Shown piece by piece: positions 1-9,698 of a stretch of DNA of 64,000 nt. The stretch's first letter is position 1, and each line of letters begins with the position of its first letter. The stretch covers positions 62,001 to 126,000 of the forward strand of contig NZ_CP095740.1 in NCBI RefSeq assembly GCF_023078455.1, read 5' to 3'. Source of the stretch: Luteibacter aegosomatis. Lineage in GTDB: Bacteria > Pseudomonadota > Gammaproteobacteria > Xanthomonadales > Rhodanobacteraceae. Below the pieces are notes generated by a model, which did not search any database, was not told where the DNA came from, and was given only the letters and a program-made list of their open reading frames with translations. The translations under genes were made by a program, and so were the position numbers.

Positions 1-2
1 TC

Positions 3-470
3 CCCGTGATCGCCATCACGACGGCTCGCGACAGCATGTGGGGCGACACCATCCCGGAGCTCAAGGAGGCTCTCGGCAACGATGAGATCCTGGATCGCTC
101 CACCGTCAACGCGTGGGACTTCGCGCCCTTCGCCGAGAAGGCCCGTTCGCTGAAGGCCCAGGGCCGCGATCACCTGATCTTCGCCGGCGTCAGTTTCGAG
201 GTGTGCGCCTCGTTGCCCGCCATTTCCTCTCTGGAGGAGGGATTCCAGCCGGTCGTGGCGCTCGACGCCTGCGGCACCTTCAGCGCGGCCAAGCGCGAAG
301 CGAACCTCTTCCGCCTCGTGCACAAGGGCGTGGACGTTTCCGACTACGCCACGCTGATGGTCGAGGCGATGGGCGACAACGCCGATCCGAAGGCGCTGGA
401 GGTCTACGCCGCGCTCGACATGCCGTTCGCCACCCTGGCCGGCCAGATCGCCGCGGGGTATGCCAAGTGA
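3..470 (+). CDS. Isochorismatase/YcaC-like cysteine hydrolase, 5' truncated by window edge
   Basis: The reading frame is open from the window edge, so the N-terminus (probably 50-60 residues with the catalytic Asp) lies outside. The visible ~154 residues match the C-terminal two thirds of YcaC-type isochorismatase-fold hydrolases: T-I-P-E-L, N-A-W-D and the nucleophile context GVSFEVC, with Cys about 67 residues into the visible part. Family members hydrolyse amide or ester bonds of unknown substrates. Its TGA overlaps the GTG start of the next gene, so the two are probably co-transcribed. Family call is firm, substrate unknown. Confidence 0.8.
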   Translation, partial: PVIAITTARDSMWGDTIPELKEALGNDEILDRSTVNAWDFAPFAEKARSLKAQGRDHLIFAGVSFEVCASLPAISSLEEGFQPVVALDACGTFSAAKREANLFRLVHKGVDVSDYATLMVEAMGDNADPKALEVYAALDMPFATLAGQIAAGYAK

Positions 471-1974
471 GTGCGGCCTGGGACGTCATCGTCGTGGGCG
501 GCGGCTCGGCCGGCGCGATCCTCGCCAACCGGCTGAGCGCCGACCCGCGCCGCCGCGTGCTCCTGCTGGAAGCCGGCAACGCCTACCGGTCGAACTTCTT
601 CCCCGCCGTGATCTCCAACGCCGACCACGCCGGCGGCGACGCCGACCACGACTGGGGGTATCGGGGCATGACGCGCGAGGGCGAGGGCGGCAAGATGATC
701 GCCGCGCTCCGGGCCAAGGCCCTCGGCGGATGCTCGGGCGTGAATGCCGCCGTCGCCATCCGTGGCCGGCCGGCGGATTTCGCCAAGTGGACGAAACGTG
801 GCGCGAAGGGCTGGACGTTCGACGACGTGCTCGGTGCGTTCAAGTCCATCGAGAACACGCCCGACGGCGACGACCGCTATCGTGGACGCACCGGTCCGCT
901 GCCGATCCGCCATCGGCGCAAGGATGAACTGACGCCGTCGATGAACGCCTTCGTCGATGGCGCCATGGAATGCGGCTTCCGTTATGTCGACGACTTCAAC
1001 GGCGAGGACCAGGACGGCATCTCGCCGTATCCGCTCAACGTCGTGTCCGGTCGCCGCATCAATACCGCCATGGCGTTCCTCGACGACGGGGTGCGCGCGC
1101 GTCCGAATCTCGACATCGAAGGCGGCGTGGAAATCGACAAGGTGCTGATCGAGGACGGTCGCGCCGTGGGCGTGGTCGACGCGGACGGCAGGACGTATCG
1201 CGCGGCCACGGTGGTGCTGTCGGCCGGCGCGTACGGCAGTCCCTGCATCCTGATGCGCTCGGGCATCGGCCCGGCGACGCACCTGCGGGAGGTGGGCATC
1301 GACGTGCTGAAGGATCTGCCGGTGGGCGAGCGCCTGCAGGACCATCCGTTCTACTACAACATCTATGCGTTGAAGCCGGACGCGAACAACGTGTTCCCGG
1401 CGGCGGGCGCGATCCTCTGGACCGCGTCGTCGGAAGCGGAAGATGGCGACCTCGACCTGCACGTGTCGGGCACGCACCTGTTCGACCCCGCCCAGTCGCC
1501 CACCGGCGGCGCCCTGGTGCTCGCGGTGTCGGTGACGCAGCCGGAGTCCACCGGATACGTGCGCCTCGCGGACAGCCATCCCCGCAGCGCCCCGGTGATC
1601 CACTACAACCTGCTGGGTACGGCGCGCGACCGCCGCCGCATGCTGGAAGGCGTGCGCATCGCCCGCGCCATCGGCCGTTCGAAGGCGTTCTCCGCCACCG
1701 TCGCGCAGGAGATGACGCCCGCCCCTCGATCGGGGACGACGACGCCGCCCTCGAGGCGACGGTGCTGGGCAACCTCGACGTCTATGCGCACCCCACTTCC
1801 ACGGTTCCCATGGGTGACGACGGCGTGGTGGACAGCGAAGGCCGCGTGCACGGCGTGCCGGGACTCATGGTGGTCGATGCCTCGATCATGCCCGGCATCA
1901 TCAGCGCCCCGACCAACATCACCACGATGATGCTCGCCGAGCACATCGCCAACCGCGTCTTTCCGAACGGATAA
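467..1974 (+). pseudogene. GMC-family FAD oxidoreductase (choline/alcohol dehydrogenase-like), frameshifted
   Basis: Starts at a GTG overlapping the upstream stop. The N-terminus has the FAD Rossmann motif VVGGGSAGAILANRLS, followed by GGCSGVNAAVAIRGRP. The C-terminal catalytic segment HPTSTVPMG and the closing SAPTNITTMMLAE are also present, so the full GMC architecture of ~502 residues exists. The N-terminal frame and the C-terminal frame are joined by a one-base loss near 1718-1726, in the C-rich stretch after Glu-Met-Thr-Pro. Adding one base restores a continuous frame of expected length. Either a recent inactivating mutation or a homopolymer sequencing error; the rest of the gene shows no decay. 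Confidence 0.82.
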
Positions 1975-1980
1975 CCTGCC

Positions 1981-2886
1981 ATGACCCTGTCCTCGTCCAT
2001 CGACGTGGTGCCGCTGTCGGATGCCGACCGTGCCACCATGCCGGCGCTTCGCCGGGAGCTGATCGGCTTCTGGTCCATGCCGGTCTTCCAGGCCTCGTTG
2101 CGCGTCGGATACGACGCGTACATCGCCCTCACGCCCCCGGTGGCCGGCGTGACGGTGGAAACCTCCAACGACCCGCTCGTCCCGGGTTGGGTCTGCCGGC
2201 CGACGGACGCGGTGGAAGGCGAGGTGCTTCTTTACCTGCACGGCGGCGCCTATGTGATGGGCAGCGCCGCGGCGTATCGCGGCCTCGTCAGCCAGATCGC
2301 TGCGCGGGCACGTCGCGTGGCCTATATCCTCGAGTATCCGCTCGCCCCGGAAGCGCCTTCGCCGACGGCCATCCACCTCGCGGTCGCCGCCGTCGAACGA
2401 CTGGCGCAGACCCACCGCAAGATCGCCATCGTGGGCGAGTCGGCGGGCGGCGGGCTCACCCTGGCCACGCTCGCCCAGACCTCGAAAGCCACGGCGGCGG
2501 TGGTGTTCTCGCCATGGACGGACATGACCTTCAGCGGCGCGAGCCTGCGCGAGCGGGCCACCCGCGACTTCCTGCTCGGCGAAGGCGCCCTCAGGGACGC
2601 GGCCAGGGGTTACCTCGGCGGCGCATCGTCGCGCGAAGCGTATGGATCGCCGTGGATGAACGTGCCCGACACGCTTCCGCCGTTGCTGATCCAGGTCGGC
2701 TCGGAGGAGATCCTGTACGACGATTCCCTGCTATATGCACGGAAAGCACGAGAAAAGGGGCGCGAGGTTGTGCTACAGGAATACACCGGCATGCACCACG
2801 TCTTCCAGCAGAACGTGGTGCAGCTGGAGGCGGCGCGGCAGGCGCTGGACTTCGCCGCCGAATTCCTCGACCAGCACATGCGTTGA
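1981..2886 (+). CDS. Alpha/beta hydrolase, hormone-sensitive-lipase (family IV) esterase
   Basis: 301 residues. The oxyanion-hole motif HGGA is at residues 87-90, the conserved LAPEAPSP segment around 121-128, and the nucleophile elbow GESAGGG with Ser154. The catalytic His lies in GMHH around 270-273. The usual acid-containing DPLRDE is replaced by SEEILYDD (241-248), so the acid is not certain. No signal peptide, so cytoplasmic. It begins 6 bp after the GMC gene stop, which suggests one operon for oxidation and hydrolysis of an alcohol or ester substrate. Substrate not predictable. Confidence 0.88.
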   Translation: MTLSSSIDVVPLSDADRATMPALRRELIGFWSMPVFQASLRVGYDAYIALTPPVAGVTVETSNDPLVPGWVCRPTDAVEGEVLLYLHGGAYVMGSAAAYRGLVSQIAARARRVAYILEYPLAPEAPSPTAIHLAVAAVERLAQTHRKIAIVGESAGGGLTLATLAQTSKATAAVVFSPWTDMTFSGASLRERATRDFLLGEGALRDAARGYLGGASSREAYGSPWMNVPDTLPPLLIQVGSEEILYDDSLLYARKAREKGREVVLQEYTGMHHVFQQNVVQLEAARQALDFAAEFLDQHMR

Positions 2887-2901
2887 CCAGGGAGACACAG
2901 C

Positions 2902-3855
2902 ATGGCGATCCGATCCGTACCCGCGTCGTTCTTCGGCATGGTGCTCGGTATGGTGGGCCTGGGCGCCGATTGGCGCTGGGCGTCGCATCTATGGAACATG
3001 CCGCCGATCATCGGCGAAGCCATCATGGCGGCAGGGTTCATCGTATGGGCGCTGCTCATCGCCGCGTACCTGCTGAAGTGGGTAACGGATCGACGCGAAG
3101 CCGTGGCGGAAGCCATGCATCCGGTGCAGTGCTGCTTCATCGGCCTGGCCCCGGCGAGCACCGCGCTCATGGGTGTCGTGCTGGCGCCCTATTCGCACGT
3201 AGGGGCAATGGCGTTCCTGTGGATCGGTGGCATCGCCCACGTGCTCTTCAGCGTATGGCGCCTGGGCGGCATGCTGCAGGGCGACCGCGAGATGACCACC
3301 GTCACGCCGGTCATCTACCTGCCGTCGGTGGCCGGTAACTTCATCGTCGCGATCGTCGCGGGTGCGCTCGGCCATCCGTCCTACGGCATCCTGTTCCTCG
3401 GCGCGGGCGGCTTCGCCTGGCTGGCGCTGGAGTCGGTGATCGTCAATCGCATGTTCCACGCCGTGCCGTTGCCGGTGCCGCTGCGACCCACGCTGGGCAT
3501 CCAGCTGGCGCCGCCCGTGGTGGCCGTCACCGCCTGGCTGGCGATCGACCCGGGCATGCCTGGCCCGTTCGTCCAGGCGATGTGGGGTTACGGCCTCTTC
3601 CAACTGCTCGTGCTGATCCGCCTGTTGCCATGGATCACGAAGCAGCCGTTCGCGCCGAGCTATTGGGCCTTCAGCTTCGGATTGACCGCGATCTCGGCGG
3701 GTGCCATCCAGATGGTGTCGCGCGGCGTGACGGGAGCCATCGCGGTGATCGCACCGATGATCTTCGCGCTGACCAACATCGCGATGGCGCTGATCGTCGT
3801 CGGCACGGTGGTGCGCATCGCGCAGGGAAAATTATTGCCGCCGAAGACGGCGTGA
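2902..3855 (+). CDS. TDT/TehA (SLAC1-type) family transporter
   Basis: 317 residues, almost entirely hydrophobic with about ten transmembrane segments. The N-terminal VPASFFGMVLGMVGLGADWR is the conserved start of TehA-like tellurite-resistance/dicarboxylate (TDT) channels. The start ATG follows GGGAGAC at good spacing, 15 bp after the esterase stop, so it is probably the last gene of the operon beginning upstream of the window. In this family the pore passes small anions; tellurite resistance is an overexpression phenotype. The substrate here could be an organic acid made by the neighbouring enzymes (inference). Confidence 0.85.
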   Translation: MAIRSVPASFFGMVLGMVGLGADWRWASHLWNMPPIIGEAIMAAGFIVWALLIAAYLLKWVTDRREAVAEAMHPVQCCFIGLAPASTALMGVVLAPYSHVGAMAFLWIGGIAHVLFSVWRLGGMLQGDREMTTVTPVIYLPSVAGNFIVAIVAGALGHPSYGILFLGAGGFAWLALESVIVNRMFHAVPLPVPLRPTLGIQLAPPVVAVTAWLAIDPGMPGPFVQAMWGYGLFQLLVLIRLLPWITKQPFAPSYWAFSFGLTAISAGAIQMVSRGVTGAIAVIAPMIFALTNIAMALIVVGTVVRIAQGKLLPPKTA

Positions 3856-3861
3856 TCCGGC

Positions 3862-4455
3862 CTAACGAAGGGAGGACGCCGGATCGAGCAGGTTTCCGCG
3901 GATGGCCGCCTGCACGTCGTCGTCGGTATCCAGGTCCAAGGCCAATCCGTCGTCACGAACGGAGCGGACGCTTTCCGTGCGCCACAGCTCGCGGAATCCC
4001 CTGTCGCCTTCGAGCGACGAAGCGCGCCGCATCGTCGCGGGCCGAAGCACGACGGGCACGCCACGAATCGGGCCGTACGTGCTGACCACGTCGCATTCGC
4101 CGTCGTAAGCGGCAAGCAACGCTTCCAGGTGCGCCTGCGAAAGCGCCGGTTGATCCACGACCGTGACCAGCACCGGCAGCCCGCGGCCTTCGAGCGCGTC
4201 CGCCGCCAGTCGCAGCGACGACGCCATGCCGCTGGCCCAGCGGGTGTTGACCGCCACGTCGCCGGTCGACAGTTGCGACGCCAGCGTGTCGGCGAACGCT
4301 CCCAGCACCACGATGAGCTTTTTCGGCCGCGTCGATGCCACCAGCCGTCGGGTGCGGACGAGGAGGGTCTCTCCGCCGATCGTGAGGTTCTGCTTGATCC
4401 GTCCGAGCCGGCGACTTTGGCCGGCCGCCAGGATCACCGCATCGTGTCGCTCCAT
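3862..4455 (-). CDS. MocA/MobA-like molybdenum-cofactor nucleotidyltransferase
   Basis: 197 residues from the chosen ATG, which places the nucleotide-binding motif AVILAAGQSRRLG directly at the N-terminus as in the family. In-frame ATGs at 4485 and 4539 would add 10 or 28 poorly conserved residues and run into the divergent promoter. The fold is that of MobA/MocA/IspD NTP transferases. MocA makes molybdopterin cytosine dinucleotide, the cofactor used by Pao-type enzymes. Lying head to head with the aldehyde oxidoreductase operon, it is best read as the dedicated MCD synthase. GTP versus CTP specificity was not determined from residues. Confidence 0.82.
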   Translation of the reverse strand: MERHDAVILAAGQSRRLGRIKQNLTIGGETLLVRTRRLVASTRPKKLIVVLGAFADTLASQLSTGDVAVNTRWASGMASSLRLAADALEGRGLPVLVTVVDQPALSQAHLEALLAAYDGECDVVSTYGPIRGVPVVLRPATMRRASSLEGDRGFRELWRTESVRSVRDDGLALDLDTDDDVQAAIRGNLLDPASSLR

Positions 4456-4505
4456 CGTGATGCCGTCCGCGTGTGGTGGTTTCATGAAAACTACACCAAG
4501 CGGCC

Positions 4506-4526
4506 CCTGGAATCTGATATTCCTGG
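4506..4526. promoter_or_regulatory. Candidate operator in the mocA-like / pao divergent promoter
   Basis: CCTGGAAT and ATTCCTGG flank a 5-bp spacer, an 8-5-8 inverted repeat with one mismatch per arm, in the only sizeable gap between two divergent molybdoenzyme genes. It is in the right place to control both directions. No regulator gene is adjacent, so the binding protein is unknown; chance occurrence is possible. Confidence 0.35.
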
Positions 4527-4571
4527 CGGGCGCATGCACCCCCGACTACCCGCCGGCATCGAGGTAACGCC

Positions 4572-5210
4572 ATGGACTCCAACGATCTGCAGGTTTCCCG
4601 TCGCGGTTTCCTGAAACTCAGCGCGGTTTCCGCGACGGTGGCCGCCTCGCCTCCGTTGCTCGCGAAGATGTCCACGCCCGACGGCGGCCGTCCCCCGGTG
4701 ATGGCCCAGGTGACGATGGAGGTCAATGGCACGTCGCGGACGCTGGACCTGGACACGCGTACCACGTTGCTCGACGCGCTGCGCGAGCACATGCACCTCA
4801 CCGGCACGAAGAAAGGCTGCGACCATGGTCAATGCGGCGCCTGCACGGTGCTGGTCGACGGGCGCCGGATCAACAGCTGCCTCACCCTGGCCGTGATGCA
4901 CCAGGGCGCCAAGGTCACCACCATCGAAGGCCTGGGCACGCCCGACAGGCTACACGCCATGCAGGCCGCCTTCATCAAGCATGACGGTTACCAGTGCGGT
5001 TACTGCACGCCCGGACAGATATGCAGCGCGGTCGGCGTACTCGACGAGATCCATCGTGACGTGCCCAGCCACGTCACCGCCGACCTGGGCGCGAAGGCCG
5101 CGGTGGGCGATGCCGAACTGCGCGAGCGCATGAGCGGCAACATCTGCCGTTGCGGTGCGTACTCCAACATCATCGAAGCGATCGCCGAGGTCGCCGGGAG
5201 CAAGGCATGA
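4572..5210 (+). CDS. paoA: Aldehyde oxidoreductase, [2Fe-2S] subunit (PaoA/YagT-like), Tat-exported
   Basis: 212 residues. The twin-arginine signal SRRGFLKLS (residues 9-17) precedes a hydrophobic stretch, indicating Tat export to the periplasm. The plant-type ferredoxin cluster uses Cys83, Cys88, Cys91 and Cys103 ([10 protein letters not shown] ... C). The second [2Fe-2S] cluster uses Cys142/Cys145 and Cys192/Cys194 (CGYC, CRC). This is the small subunit of a heterotrimeric xanthine-oxidase-family enzyme that oxidises aldehydes to acids. It leads the operon, and its stop overlaps the next start (ATGA). Confidence 0.93.
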   Translation: MDSNDLQVSRRGFLKLSAVSATVAASPPLLAKMSTPDGGRPPVMAQVTMEVNGTSRTLDLDTRTTLLDALREHMHLTGTKKGCDHGQCGACTVLVDGRRINSCLTLAVMHQGAKVTTIEGLGTPDRLHAMQAAFIKHDGYQCGYCTPGQICSAVGVLDEIHRDVPSHVTADLGAKAAVGDAELRERMSGNICRCGAYSNIIEAIAEVAGSKA

Positions 5211-6157
5211 AACCGTTCACCTACGAACGTGCCACCTCCCCGGCCCAGGCCGCCGCGGCGGCGGCGCGCATGCGCAACACGAAATTCATCGCCGGCGGCA
5301 CCAACCTGCTCGATCTCATGAAGATCGGCGTCGAGGAGCCGGAGCACCTGGTCGACGTCAACGGCCTGGACCTGGACACCATCTCGAAGACCGACGACGG
5401 CGGCCTGCGCATCGGCGCGCTGGTGCGCAACACCGACCTCGCCGCCGACCGCATCGTGCGCAGCGACTATGCCGTGCTCTCGCGCGCGCTGCTCGCCGGT
5501 GCGTCGGGCCAGCTGCGAAACAAAGCGACCACGGCGGGCAACCTGCTCCAGCGTACGCGTTGTCCGTACTTCTACGACACGCATCAAGCCTGCAACAAGC
5601 GACTTCCCGGCAGCGGTTGCGCGGCGCTCGGCGGCTTCAGCCGCTCGCACGCCATCGTCGGCGTCAGCAAGGCATGCATCGCCGCGCACCCCAGCGACAT
5701 GGCCGTAGCGATGCGACTGCTCGATGCCAAGGTGGAAACCGTGCAGCCCGACGGCAAGGCCCGCAGCATTCCCATCGCCGACTTCTACACGCTACCGGGC
5801 AACACGCCGAACGTGGAAAACACGCTCCAGCCCGGCGAACTCATCACCGCGGTGACGTTGCCCAGGCCGTTGGGCGGTACGCACATCTATCACAAGGTGC
5901 GTGACCGGGCCTCGTACGCGTTCGCCCTGGTCTCCGTGGCGGCGGTGGTGCAGAAGGACGGCAGCGGTCGCGTGGCCCTTGGGGGTGTGGCGCCCGAGCC
6001 GTGGCGCGTCGAGGCCGCGGAGGCCGAACTGCCGCAGGGCGCGAAGGCCGTCACGCCGCGCCTCCTGGCCGGCGCGCAAACGACCCGACACAACGCCATG
6101 AAGGTTCCGCTGGTCGAACGCACGCTCGCCTCGGTACTGGCGCAAGCGAAGGGGTGA
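5207..6157 (+). CDS. paoB: Aldehyde oxidoreductase, FAD subunit (PaoB/YagS-like)
   Basis: 316 residues from the ATG overlapping the paoA stop. FAD-binding segment [12 protein letters not shown] at 28-39 and [10 protein letters not shown] near 108-117. The insertion containing Cys119, Cys129, Cys138 and Cys157 is characteristic of PaoB-type subunits, which bind an extra [4Fe-4S] cluster absent from ordinary xanthine dehydrogenase FAD subunits. No signal peptide, so export would occur by piggyback on the Tat-carrying PaoA. Four bases separate it from paoC. Confidence 0.92.
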   Translation: MKPFTYERATSPAQAAAAAARMRNTKFIAGGTNLLDLMKIGVEEPEHLVDVNGLDLDTISKTDDGGLRIGALVRNTDLAADRIVRSDYAVLSRALLAGASGQLRNKATTAGNLLQRTRCPYFYDTHQACNKRLPGSGCAALGGFSRSHAIVGVSKACIAAHPSDMAVAMRLLDAKVETVQPDGKARSIPIADFYTLPGNTPNVENTLQPGELITAVTLPRPLGGTHIYHKVRDRASYAFALVSVAAVVQKDGSGRVALGGVAPEPWRVEAAEAELPQGAKAVTPRLLAGAQTTRHNAMKVPLVERTLASVLAQAKG

Positions 6158-6161
6158 TGCC

Positions 6162-8354
6162 ATGAAATTCGATACGCCCGCCACCATCAATCCCATCGAT
6201 CGCCTCAAGGTCGTCGGCAAGCCCCATCCACGCGTCGAAGGGCCGCTCAAGACGACGGGCACGGCGCGCTATGCCTATGAGCGCCACGACGCGGTACCCA
6301 ACCACGCCTACGGTTACATCGTGCCCGCGACGATCGGCAAGGGGCGCGTGCTTTCCATCGATACCAGCCGCGCGCGGCGTGCGCCGGGCGTGCTGGCGAT
6401 CGTCACGGCGAAGGACGCCGGCAACCTGGGCAAGGGCAAGTACAACACGGCCAAGCTGCTCGGCGGCCCCGAGGTTCAGCACTATCACCAAGCCCTGGCG
6501 GTGGTGGTGGCCGATACCTTCGAGCAGGCGCGCTGGGCCGCGTCGCTGGTCAAGGTGGAATACGCCCGCGAGAAAGGCGCGTTCGACTTGGCGGCGGCGA
6601 AAGGCTCGGCCACCAAGCCCGGCGATGATGCGGACAGCGCGGTCGGCGACTTCGCCGGGGCCTACGCGGGCGCCCCCGTAAAGCTGGACGCCACCTACAC
6701 CACGCCCGACCAGTCGCACGCCATGATGGAGCCGCATGCCTCCATCGCGGCATGGGACGGCGACAAGCTCACGATCTGGACGGCCAACCAGATGATCGCC
6801 TGGAGCAAGGGCGACGTGGCGGCCACGCTCGGCCTGCCCAAGGACAGCGTCCGCCTGATCTCGCCTTATATCGGCGGCGGTTTCGGCGGCAAGCTTTTCG
6901 TCCGCGCGGACGCCTTGCTGGCCGCGCTCGGCGCGCGGGCCGCGAAGCGACCGGTGGCCGTCACCCTGCCTCGGCCGGTGATGTTCAACAACACCACGCA
7001 CCGGCCGGCCACGATCCAGCGCATACGCATCGGCGCCGGCGAAGACGGCAAGATCACGGCGATCGGTCACGAAAGCTGGTCGGGCGATCTCGAGGGCGGC
7101 GGTCCGGAAACCGCGGTGAACCAGACCCACCTGCTCTACGCGGGCGCCAACCGCATGACCGCGATGCGTCTTGCCGTGCTCGATCTGCCCGAAGGCAATG
7201 CGATGCGCGCGCCGGGCGAAGCGCCCGGCCTGATGGCGCTGGAAATCGCCATCGACGAGATGGCCGAGAAACTGAAGCTCGACCCGGTGCAGTTCCGCAT
7301 CCTCAACGACACCCAGGTGGACCCGGAAAAACCGGAACGCCCATTCTCGCAGCGCAATTTCGTGCAATGCATGCGCGAGGGCGCCGACCGTTTCGGCTGG
7401 AAGGACCGCTCGTCCACGCCGGGCACGAAGCGCGACGGCGCCTGGTTGGTCGGCATGGGCGTGGCCTCCGCCTTCCGCAACAACCTGGTGATGAAGTCGG
7501 GCGCGCGCGTGCGGCTGGCCGCCGATGGAACGGCCACCGTCGAGACCGACATGACCGACATCGGCACGGGCAGCTACACCATCATCGCGCAGACCGCCGC
7601 CGAGATGCTCGGGCTGCCCATCGAGAAGGTGGTGGTGAAGCTGGGGGATTCCGACTTTCCCGTCTCCGCGGGCTCGGGCGGCCAGTGGGGCGGCAACAGC
7701 TCCACCGCGGGCGTCTACGCGGCCTGCGTGAAGCTGCGCGAGAACGTGGCGAAGAACCTCGGCCTCGATCCGGCGACGGCGGTGTTCGAAGACGGCAAGG
7801 TCAGCGCGGGCGGACGCAGCCTGCCGCTGGCGCAAGCCGCCGTGAACGGCGAGGTGGTGGGCGAGGACACCATGGAATACGGCGACCTCGAAAAGCGTTT
7901 CCAGCAATCCACGTTCGGCGCGCATTTCGTCGAAGTGGGCGTGCACGCCGCCACCGGCGAGATCCGCGTACGGCGCATGCTCGCCGTTTGCGCCGCGGGA
8001 CGCATCCTCAACCCGACCTCGGCGCGCAGCCAGGTCATCGGTGCGATGACCATGGGCGTCGGCGCGGCGCTCATGGAAGAGCTCGTGGTCGACGAGCGGC
8101 TCGGCTTCTTCGTCAACCACGATCTGGCCGGCTACGAAGTGCCGGTGCACGCGGACATCCCCCACCAGGAGGTCGTGTTCCTCGACGAGACCGATCCGAA
8201 GTCCTCGCCGATGAAGGCCAAGGGCGTGGGCGAGCTGGGCATCTGCGGTGTCGCCGCGGCGATCGCCAATGCCGTGTACAACGCCACGGGCGTGCGCGTG
8301 CGCGATTACCCGGTCACGCTCGATAAATTGCTCGGGGGATTGCCCACGGTTTGA
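6162..8354 (+). CDS. paoC: Aldehyde oxidoreductase, molybdenum-cofactor subunit (PaoC/YagR-like)
   Basis: 730 residues, normal length for PaoC. N-terminal aldehyde-oxidase a/b hammerhead domain (VVGKPHPRVEGPLKTTGTA), then molybdopterin-binding motifs including IGGGFGGKLF, MRAPGEAPG and SGGQWGGNSS. The catalytic base sits in KGVGELGICG at Glu691. It hydroxylates aldehydes at the Mo centre and passes electrons through PaoA to the FAD of PaoB. With the adjacent MocA-like and XdhC-like genes it forms a self-sufficient MCD-containing enzyme module, probably for detoxifying aromatic aldehydes in the periplasm. Confidence 0.93.
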   Translation: MKFDTPATINPIDRLKVVGKPHPRVEGPLKTTGTARYAYERHDAVPNHAYGYIVPATIGKGRVLSIDTSRARRAPGVLAIVTAKDAGNLGKGKYNTAKLLGGPEVQHYHQALAVVVADTFEQARWAASLVKVEYAREKGAFDLAAAKGSATKPGDDADSAVGDFAGAYAGAPVKLDATYTTPDQSHAMMEPHASIAAWDGDKLTIWTANQMIAWSKGDVAATLGLPKDSVRLISPYIGGGFGGKLFVRADALLAALGARAAKRPVAVTLPRPVMFNNTTHRPATIQRIRIGAGEDGKITAIGHESWSGDLEGGGPETAVNQTHLLYAGANRMTAMRLAVLDLPEGNAMRAPGEAPGLMALEIAIDEMAEKLKLDPVQFRILNDTQVDPEKPERPFSQRNFVQCMREGADRFGWKDRSSTPGTKRDGAWLVGMGVASAFRNNLVMKSGARVRLAADGTATVETDMTDIGTGSYTIIAQTAAEMLGLPIEKVVVKLGDSDFPVSAGSGGQWGGNSSTAGVYAACVKLRENVAKNLGLDPATAVFEDGKVSAGGRSLPLAQAAVNGEVVGEDTMEYGDLEKRFQQSTFGAHFVEVGVHAATGEIRVRRMLAVCAAGRILNPTSARSQVIGAMTMGVGAALMEELVVDERLGFFVNHDLAGYEVPVHADIPHQEVVFLDETDPKSSPMKAKGVGELGICGVAAAIANAVYNATGVRVRDYPVTLDKLLGGLPTV

Positions 8355-8400
8355 CGCTTCGCCGATACGATCGCCGAATTCCTGCGAAGCGCGCCCCCCG

Positions 8401-9486
8401 TCAATGGATCGCGCCGTCGCGGTCGCGCAGGGGCCCACCGGAGCGGTCATGGATCGTCGCGACGATCTCCGCGGCGATGGCCAGGGCGATTTCCGTCGGC
8501 GTTTCCGAACCGATGTCCAGTCCGGCCGGCGCATGGACGATGCGGCCGGACAGGCCCTCGCCGTCGTGCATGCGCCGCACGCGCTCGCGCGAGCCGATGA
8601 CGCCGACGTAGGTGAGCGGCGTATCGCGCAACGCGTGGATGTAGGCCATGTCCTGTTCGAGGTTATGGGTCATCACCACCACCGAGGTGTACGCGTCGAA
8701 CGGAAAGTGGCGGGTCAGGGTATCTGGGCTTGCGCACACCGTATGCACGTCGCCCGGAAGTTGCGGCAGGCGCAGGCGGTCGGGGTTCGAGTCGACCAGG
8801 GTCACCGGCCAGCCGAGGGCGGTCGCCAGCGGAAGCATGGCGTGTGCCGCCGCGCTGCTGCCGATCACGACGAGACGGTGCATCGGCGCGACCGGTTCGA
8901 CCAGCACGTCGGCGATACCTTGCGACGCAGGCAGCGAGAGCGTGGACGGCCTGGCGGTGTGGCCGGACGCGGCCGCGACGAGCGCTTCGTCCAGCGCGGG
9001 GTCGCCGATGCCGTCGTGGCGCCGTTCCCCGCCGAACCAGACCTGGCGCCGGGGCGGCACGGCCTGCCCATTCACCGCGAACAGGGTCACGAGGCGTCCC
9101 GGACGGCGTTGCCGGATGCCTTCGTCGAGGGCATCGACGAAGTCGAGGCAACGAGGCTCCGCCAGCGGTTCGATCAGGATTTCCAGCTCGCCGCCGCACC
9201 CCATCTCGATCATCAGGTCGAGGCCGTTCGCCGCGTTGTATCGCACGATCCGCGGCGTGCCGTCGCGCATGGCATCCAACGCGCGCTCGACGATGTCGCG
9301 CTGCGGGCATCCGCCCGACAGTTCGCAGACGATGCCGCCGTCGTCATGCACGAGCATGCTCGTGCCCACGCGGCGGAACGTGGATCCGCGAGTACGGGTG
9401 AGCGTGGCCAGCGCGCCCGTGCGTGACCGTTCGCGCAAGTCGATGAGCGCGTCGACCAACGTACGCAGTTCGTGGGCCGAGTTCAT
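8401..9486 (-). CDS. XdhC/PaoD-family molybdoenzyme maturation chaperone
   Basis: 361 residues from ATG MNSAHEL; the leftward 11-residue extension lacks conservation. N-terminal XdhC/CoxI domain (TRGSTFRRVGTSMLV) and C-terminal Rossmann-like XdhC domain (VIGSSAAAHAMLPLA; VVMTHNLEQD). Members bind the mature molybdenum cofactor and insert it into the apo large subunit. Convergent with paoC, 46 bp away: in E. coli the equivalent paoD follows paoC on the same strand, so here the order is conserved but the orientation is inverted. Confidence 0.88.
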   Translation of the reverse strand: MNSAHELRTLVDALIDLRERSRTGALATLTRTRGSTFRRVGTSMLVHDDGGIVCELSGGCPQRDIVERALDAMRDGTPRIVRYNAANGLDLMIEMGCGGELEILIEPLAEPRCLDFVDALDEGIRQRRPGRLVTLFAVNGQAVPPRRQVWFGGERRHDGIGDPALDEALVAAASGHTARPSTLSLPASQGIADVLVEPVAPMHRLVVIGSSAAAHAMLPLATALGWPVTLVDSNPDRLRLPQLPGDVHTVCASPDTLTRHFPFDAYTSVVVMTHNLEQDMAYIHALRDTPLTYVGVIGSRERVRRMHDGEGLSGRIVHAPAGLDIGSETPTEIALAIAAEIVATIHDRSGGPLRDRDGAIH

Positions 9487-9698
9487 GGGGAGAGCGGTCC
9501 TTGGGGGCGAGATTGCCACTATGAAGCCGGGTTCGACGCCACGCGGTCAAGCACTGAACGATCGTCGCTCCAAGAAGCGGCGCTCACGCAGGTTTCCCTG
9601 CCCTGCGTCGCGGCGCCGCCCGCGTCCGTTCACGACGTCGACCCTTTCTATACACGCGTGGGCGCAGGTTGGCTCGACCATTCAAGCCGGGGTACGCC

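Noticed and set aside
8355..8400. CGCCGATACGATCG near the paoC/xdhC-like convergence as another repeat copy
   Set aside because: Shares only about 14 bases with the repeat family and lacks the GGGTGGGAGC head or a paired arm; may be a decayed copy but not supportable.
6051..8534. 827-codon minus-strand frame across paoC
   Set aside because: Mirror frame of a well-supported molybdoenzyme gene; no domain similarity, and composition dominated by His/Arg/Gly/Val.
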